From Xanthobacteraceae bacterium (GTDB taxonomy: Bacteria > Pseudomonadota > Alphaproteobacteria > Rhizobiales > Xanthobacteraceae): 6,562 nt of DNA. Below the pieces are notes generated by a model. It saw nothing but the letters and a program-made list of their open reading frames with translations, was not told the DNA's origin and searched no databases. This document shows positions 5,916 to 6,562 of the stretch, piece after piece (the first letter of the stretch is position 1; each line of letters starts with the position of its first letter). The stretch covers positions 1 through 6,562 of the forward strand of contig JASHVC010000242.1 of NCBI GenBank assembly GCA_030039655.1, read 5' to 3'. Position numbers and translations under genes: made by a program.

Positions 5916-6562
5916 ATGTCTGCTGTGGGCATGACCGTTGCGGCCGAAGGCGCCGCCCCGCAAGCGCAGCGGGCGGCTTCCAACAACTGGGCGCGGCTGG
6001 CGCGCCCGGCGCTTGGGCTCGTGCTGCCTGTGGCGCTTGGTGTGGTGTGGGAATTCGTCGTGCGCATGGGCTGGGCGAGCGGCCGCTTGGCGCCGCCGCC
6101 GTCGGTGATCTTTGCGGAATTTGTTGATCTGGCGCGCAGCGGCGATTTGCAGCGCAACACGCTGGTGACCCTGGCCCGGGTCGCGGCCGGCTTCGGCATC
6201 GGCGTCACTGTCGCGACGATCGTGGGCGCGGCCGCGGGCTATTCGCCGCTGGTGCGGCGCTTGCTCGATCCCAGCCTGCAGGCGCTGCGCGCGATCCCGT
6301 CCATTGCCTGGGTGCCGCTGTTTGTCCTCTGGCTTGGCATTTATGAAGGCTCGAAGGTGACGCTGATCGCGGTCGGCGTGTTCTTCCCAGTCTATCTCGG
6401 GCTGATGGGCGCGATTCAATCGGTCGATCGCAAGCTCGTGGAAGTCGGCCGCGCCTTCCGGCTGTCCGGTTTTGCGATGGTGCGGCGAATCCTGCTGCCG
6501 GCCGTGATGCCCGCTTACGTGATTTCGCTGCGCTCAGGTCTCGGCCTTGGCTGGATGTTCGT
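5916..6562 (+). CDS. SsuC-like ABC transporter permease, 3' end cut by window
   Basis: This is an inner-membrane permease of the BPD_transp_1 family (SsuC/TauC/NrtB class), which would form the channel fed by the upstream binding protein and powered by an ATPase. The window holds 215 complete codons; E. coli SsuC has about 263 residues, so roughly a fifth is missing. A polar cytoplasmic tail of about 30 residues precedes a first hydrophobic segment at 32-50. Further segments lie near 84-108, 128-141 and 148-167, with another beginning near 199. The PPPSVIFAEF stretch at 60-69 is typical after the first segment. The EAA loop that contacts the ATPase is at 176-199 (EVGRAFRLSGF followed by ILLPAVMP). 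Start choice: ATG 5916 follows a weak GTAGG at 5906-5910. ATG 5931 is an in-frame alternative with no better site. It is probably cotranscribed with the binding-protein gene. Confidence 0.94.
   Translation, partial: MSAVGMTVAAEGAAPQAQRAASNNWARLARPALGLVLPVALGVVWEFVVRMGWASGRLAPPPSVIFAEFVDLARSGDLQRNTLVTLARVAAGFGIGVTVATIVGAAAGYSPLVRRLLDPSLQALRAIPSIAWVPLFVLWLGIYEGSKVTLIAVGVFFPVYLGLMGAIQSVDRKLVEVGRAFRLSGFAMVRRILLPAVMPAYVISLRSGLGLGWMF

Overview
The window is GC-rich, tightly coded DNA that looks like an ordinary chromosomal segment of an alphaproteobacterium. It is most likely from Hyphomicrobiales, in or near the Bradyrhizobium/Xanthobacteraceae group. This placement is inferred from the rhizobial character of the GlnD protein, the codon bias, and a REP-like palindrome whose arms resemble dispersed repeats I recall from bradyrhizobial genomes. 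No database search was possible.

The left two thirds lie on the minus strand. A complete glnD (4598 to 1752) encodes the PII uridylyltransferase/uridylyl-removing enzyme, the nitrogen sensor of the PII cascade. After a 111-bp gap comes a class A penicillin-binding protein gene (1640 to the left edge). It carries an N-terminal membrane anchor, a GT51 glycosyltransferase domain and the first part of a transpeptidase domain. The window cuts it before the last transpeptidase motif.

From about 4599 to 4895 there is a non-coding divergent promoter region. It contains a 50-bp island of about 18% GC, which stands out sharply from its surroundings, and two small GC-rich inverted repeats nearer the rightward gene.

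On the right, reading on the plus strand, are the first two genes of an ABC importer of the sulfonate/taurine/nitrate class. The first is an SsuA-like periplasmic binding protein with a twin-arginine signal (4896 to 5861). The second is an SsuC-like permease (5916 to the right edge, truncated). A perfect 10-bp stem-loop lies in the 54-bp gap between them. The ATPase gene would be expected just beyond the right edge, but this cannot be seen.

I see no RNA gene, CRISPR array, insertion sequence, phage gene or clearly novel system. The points most worth a second look are the hairpin inside the transporter operon, the AT-rich divergent promoter and the Tat signal on the binding protein.
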